This document shows positions 50,048-52,904 of a stretch of 64,000 bases of DNA, in pieces. The notes under the pieces were generated by a model. The model was not told the origin of the DNA, made no database searches, and saw nothing but the letters and a program-made list of their open reading frames with translations. Position 1 is the stretch's first letter, and every line of letters begins with the position of its first letter. This DNA comes from Sorex araneus (Eukaryota; Chordata; Mammalia; Eulipotyphla; Soricidae), in assembly GCF_027595985.1 (NCBI RefSeq), contig NC_073312.1, positions 7,816,983-7,880,982 on the forward strand, in the 5' to 3' direction. The position numbers and the translations under genes were made by a program.

Positions 50048-52810
50048 TGTTCTTTTTTTAAATAAAGGAAATTGGGGACATTGCTGGGGGGAACTGACAC
50101 CGGTGGTGGGCTGGATGTCCAAACATTCTATGTCTAAATCTCAACTATGAATAATTTTGTAAAGTACGGTGCTATAATTAAAAATATAGATTTAAAATAT
50201 ATTTAATTTTTTTACCGAGATAAAAATAGAAACATGTCCATTCCCTATACGTCGAGCGACTCACACGCTCCCCCCTTCTGTCCCTCGACCGCTACCGCAG
50301 TCCCCGAGTACGTACCACTCCTCACTCCCCGTCCCAGGAACTCCAGCAGCCGCTCTCTGTTGACAAGAGGGCGTGCTGGGCCCTCGGCGACAAAGCGCCC
50401 ATTGTGCGCAGGGACAGGTGCTGTTTGCGTTCCCAGGGAAAAGTAGGTCAAGCATCTCCGGCCACCCCGACGCCCACAGCGCAGCCCCCCAGAGCCCCGG
50501 GAGAGCTGACCGGCCCCCGTTTCCGGGAGGAAAAGTCACTCTCCACCGCAAGGCCCTTTTTCCTGATTTTCTCAGCCCAACCTGCCCTTTGTGCAGGCAC
50601 AGCGGAAGCATTTTCCCTCTCCAGGCCCCGAAGCCCGGCTCCTCTTTCCCAGTCGAGCTTTAGGAAGGAGCCCAGCGCGGTGGGGGCCATCGGCCGCCTC
50701 CTCCCTCCCCTCCTGCAGGGCGCCCAGGGCCCTGCCTCTGCAGCCAGCCCTGAGTCAGTTCTCAAACACGTCACCACGCACTGCCCACAAGCCCGGCACG
50801 GTGCTGTGAGCACTGTTGCAAGTACTCCTCTGGACTGTCTCCTTGCAACTAGAATAAATAAAGTACAGTGTGTGGGGGTGGCAGGCATTGGGGGGGCAAC
50901 CTCCCAGCAGTGCTCCGGGCTGACTCCTGGCTCTGCTCAGGGACCATGTGGGGTGCCGGGGACAGCGCCCCAGTCGGCCTCGGGCGAGGTTAGCGCCCTT
51001 CCTGCTCTGCTATCATCCAAGCCCCCCGAGACCAAACTTGAAAGACCTTTTCCTGGCCCACCCTTGGCCTGTACCATTCGGATGTCAGGCAGAGGGCCTG
51101 CTGCTCCCACTCTTCCAGGTCACCAGGAACCAGGTCACCCGAGGCGTCCCCTGCACTGCCGAGAGCGTGGCCGACCCCCCGGGCTGTCTTCCATCCTGCA
51201 AGCAGTTCCGGCCCACCTGGCCCAAGAAGCTGCTACCTGCTCACAGCCTGGCGCGGCAGCGGCCTGTGCCCGCTCCGTGGGGCCCCGCTGGCACCGAGAC
51301 CCCCCCGCCGGGCATGCTCATACACCCATGAGGCGTCCAACGCCATGAGACTACCGCCAGGTGATCCAGAAGCCGTTCCCCAACGACTCCCCCCGACCTT
51401 TCCCAAGCTGGAGCCTCCTAAGCGTGAACCGCGCTGGGCCCTTGCACTGCCCCAGCTCCCCGCCCCGCACGCGCGGCCGCTCTCCAGAAACTCGCCAACG
51501 TCCACGCAGGCCCCGGCTCTCTCCCCACCGCTGACTCCCTCAAAACCCCCCCAGGAAATCTCAGTCAACAGGCCAGACCCGGCCCTGAGCCGGCCCGGTC
51601 ACGGAGGCTGAGCAGCCTCCAGGGAGTCAAAAGGCCAACAGTGCGGCTCTATCACTCCCCTCTGGGGCCAGAGAGGTCACCCAGTGGGCAGGTGCTTGCC
51701 TTGCACGCAGTCCACCCAGGTTGCATCCCTGGCCCTGAGCACCACTGAATGTGGCCACCCAAAAATACTCTGAGTATATAAAAATATGCTTAAGTACTCT
51801 TTTTTTTTTTTGCTTTTTGGGTCACACCTGGCAATGCACAGGGGTTACTCCTGGCTCTGCACTCAGGAATTACTCTTGGCGGTGCTCAGGGGACCCTATG
51901 GGATGCTGGGAACCGAACCCAGGTCGGCCGTATGCAAGGCAAACGCCCTCCCCGCTGTGCTATTGCTCCAGCCCCTTAAGTACTCTTGTCACACAAAAAA
52001 AGCCAAGAACATGGCATGACCCAAACAACACTCCTGAAGCTGGGATAGTATTAAGAGCCACTGTTTGAGACCCACATTAGCTTTCTGGCACCACACGGTG
52101 CCCCCCAGTGCCCCGCTAGCACTGGCAGGAGTGACCCCCAGCACCGCAGGGCTTGGTTCCAAATCCCAAACAAGAGTCCTAACGGCAATAATGATGATGA
52201 ATTAACAGGTCAAAAAGCACGGCCTCAGTTGCTCCTGTGCCTCCCGCTGCCAGCCGGTCCTGCCAAGCGAGCCCACCAGCCCCGCTCCCGCGCTCTCCAG
52301 GAAGGCTACGGATTTCTGGCTCCCGATCCTAACTTCCTCAGCGAGTGAAGAGCTCATCTCCCGCATGCGGGCCGCGTTCCGAGGAGCTGCGCTGCAGGGG
52401 GCCGAGAGAAACAAGCGCACACGCACCAGCACACGTGCGGCAAACGTCAGGACCTCCCGGGCATCCAGTCTGGCCCCCGGCGCTCCTCCATGGGATGCAT
52501 GAGTGATCCGAGCAGTAGCTGATCATTGTTCCCGGGCAAACGAGCGGCCTTCCCGGGAATCAAAGCGCCAGGCACTGAACGCGGCCCGGGAAACAGGAAA
52601 GGGCAGGGGCCGGAGAGACAGCACAGGGGGCAGGGCGCGGCCTTGCGCGGGGCAGAGCCAAGGTTGGTCCCTGGCCCCCGGCACCCCACAGGATCCCCAG
52701 AGCACTGCCAGGAGTGCTCCCTGAGCACAGTCAGGTGTGGCCCAACGTCCGAACAAAAATGGAAGGAATGGAGAGAGGGATAGAAAGAAGTCAAACAAAG
52801 ATGGAAGAAA

Positions 52811-52904
<94 letters not shown>
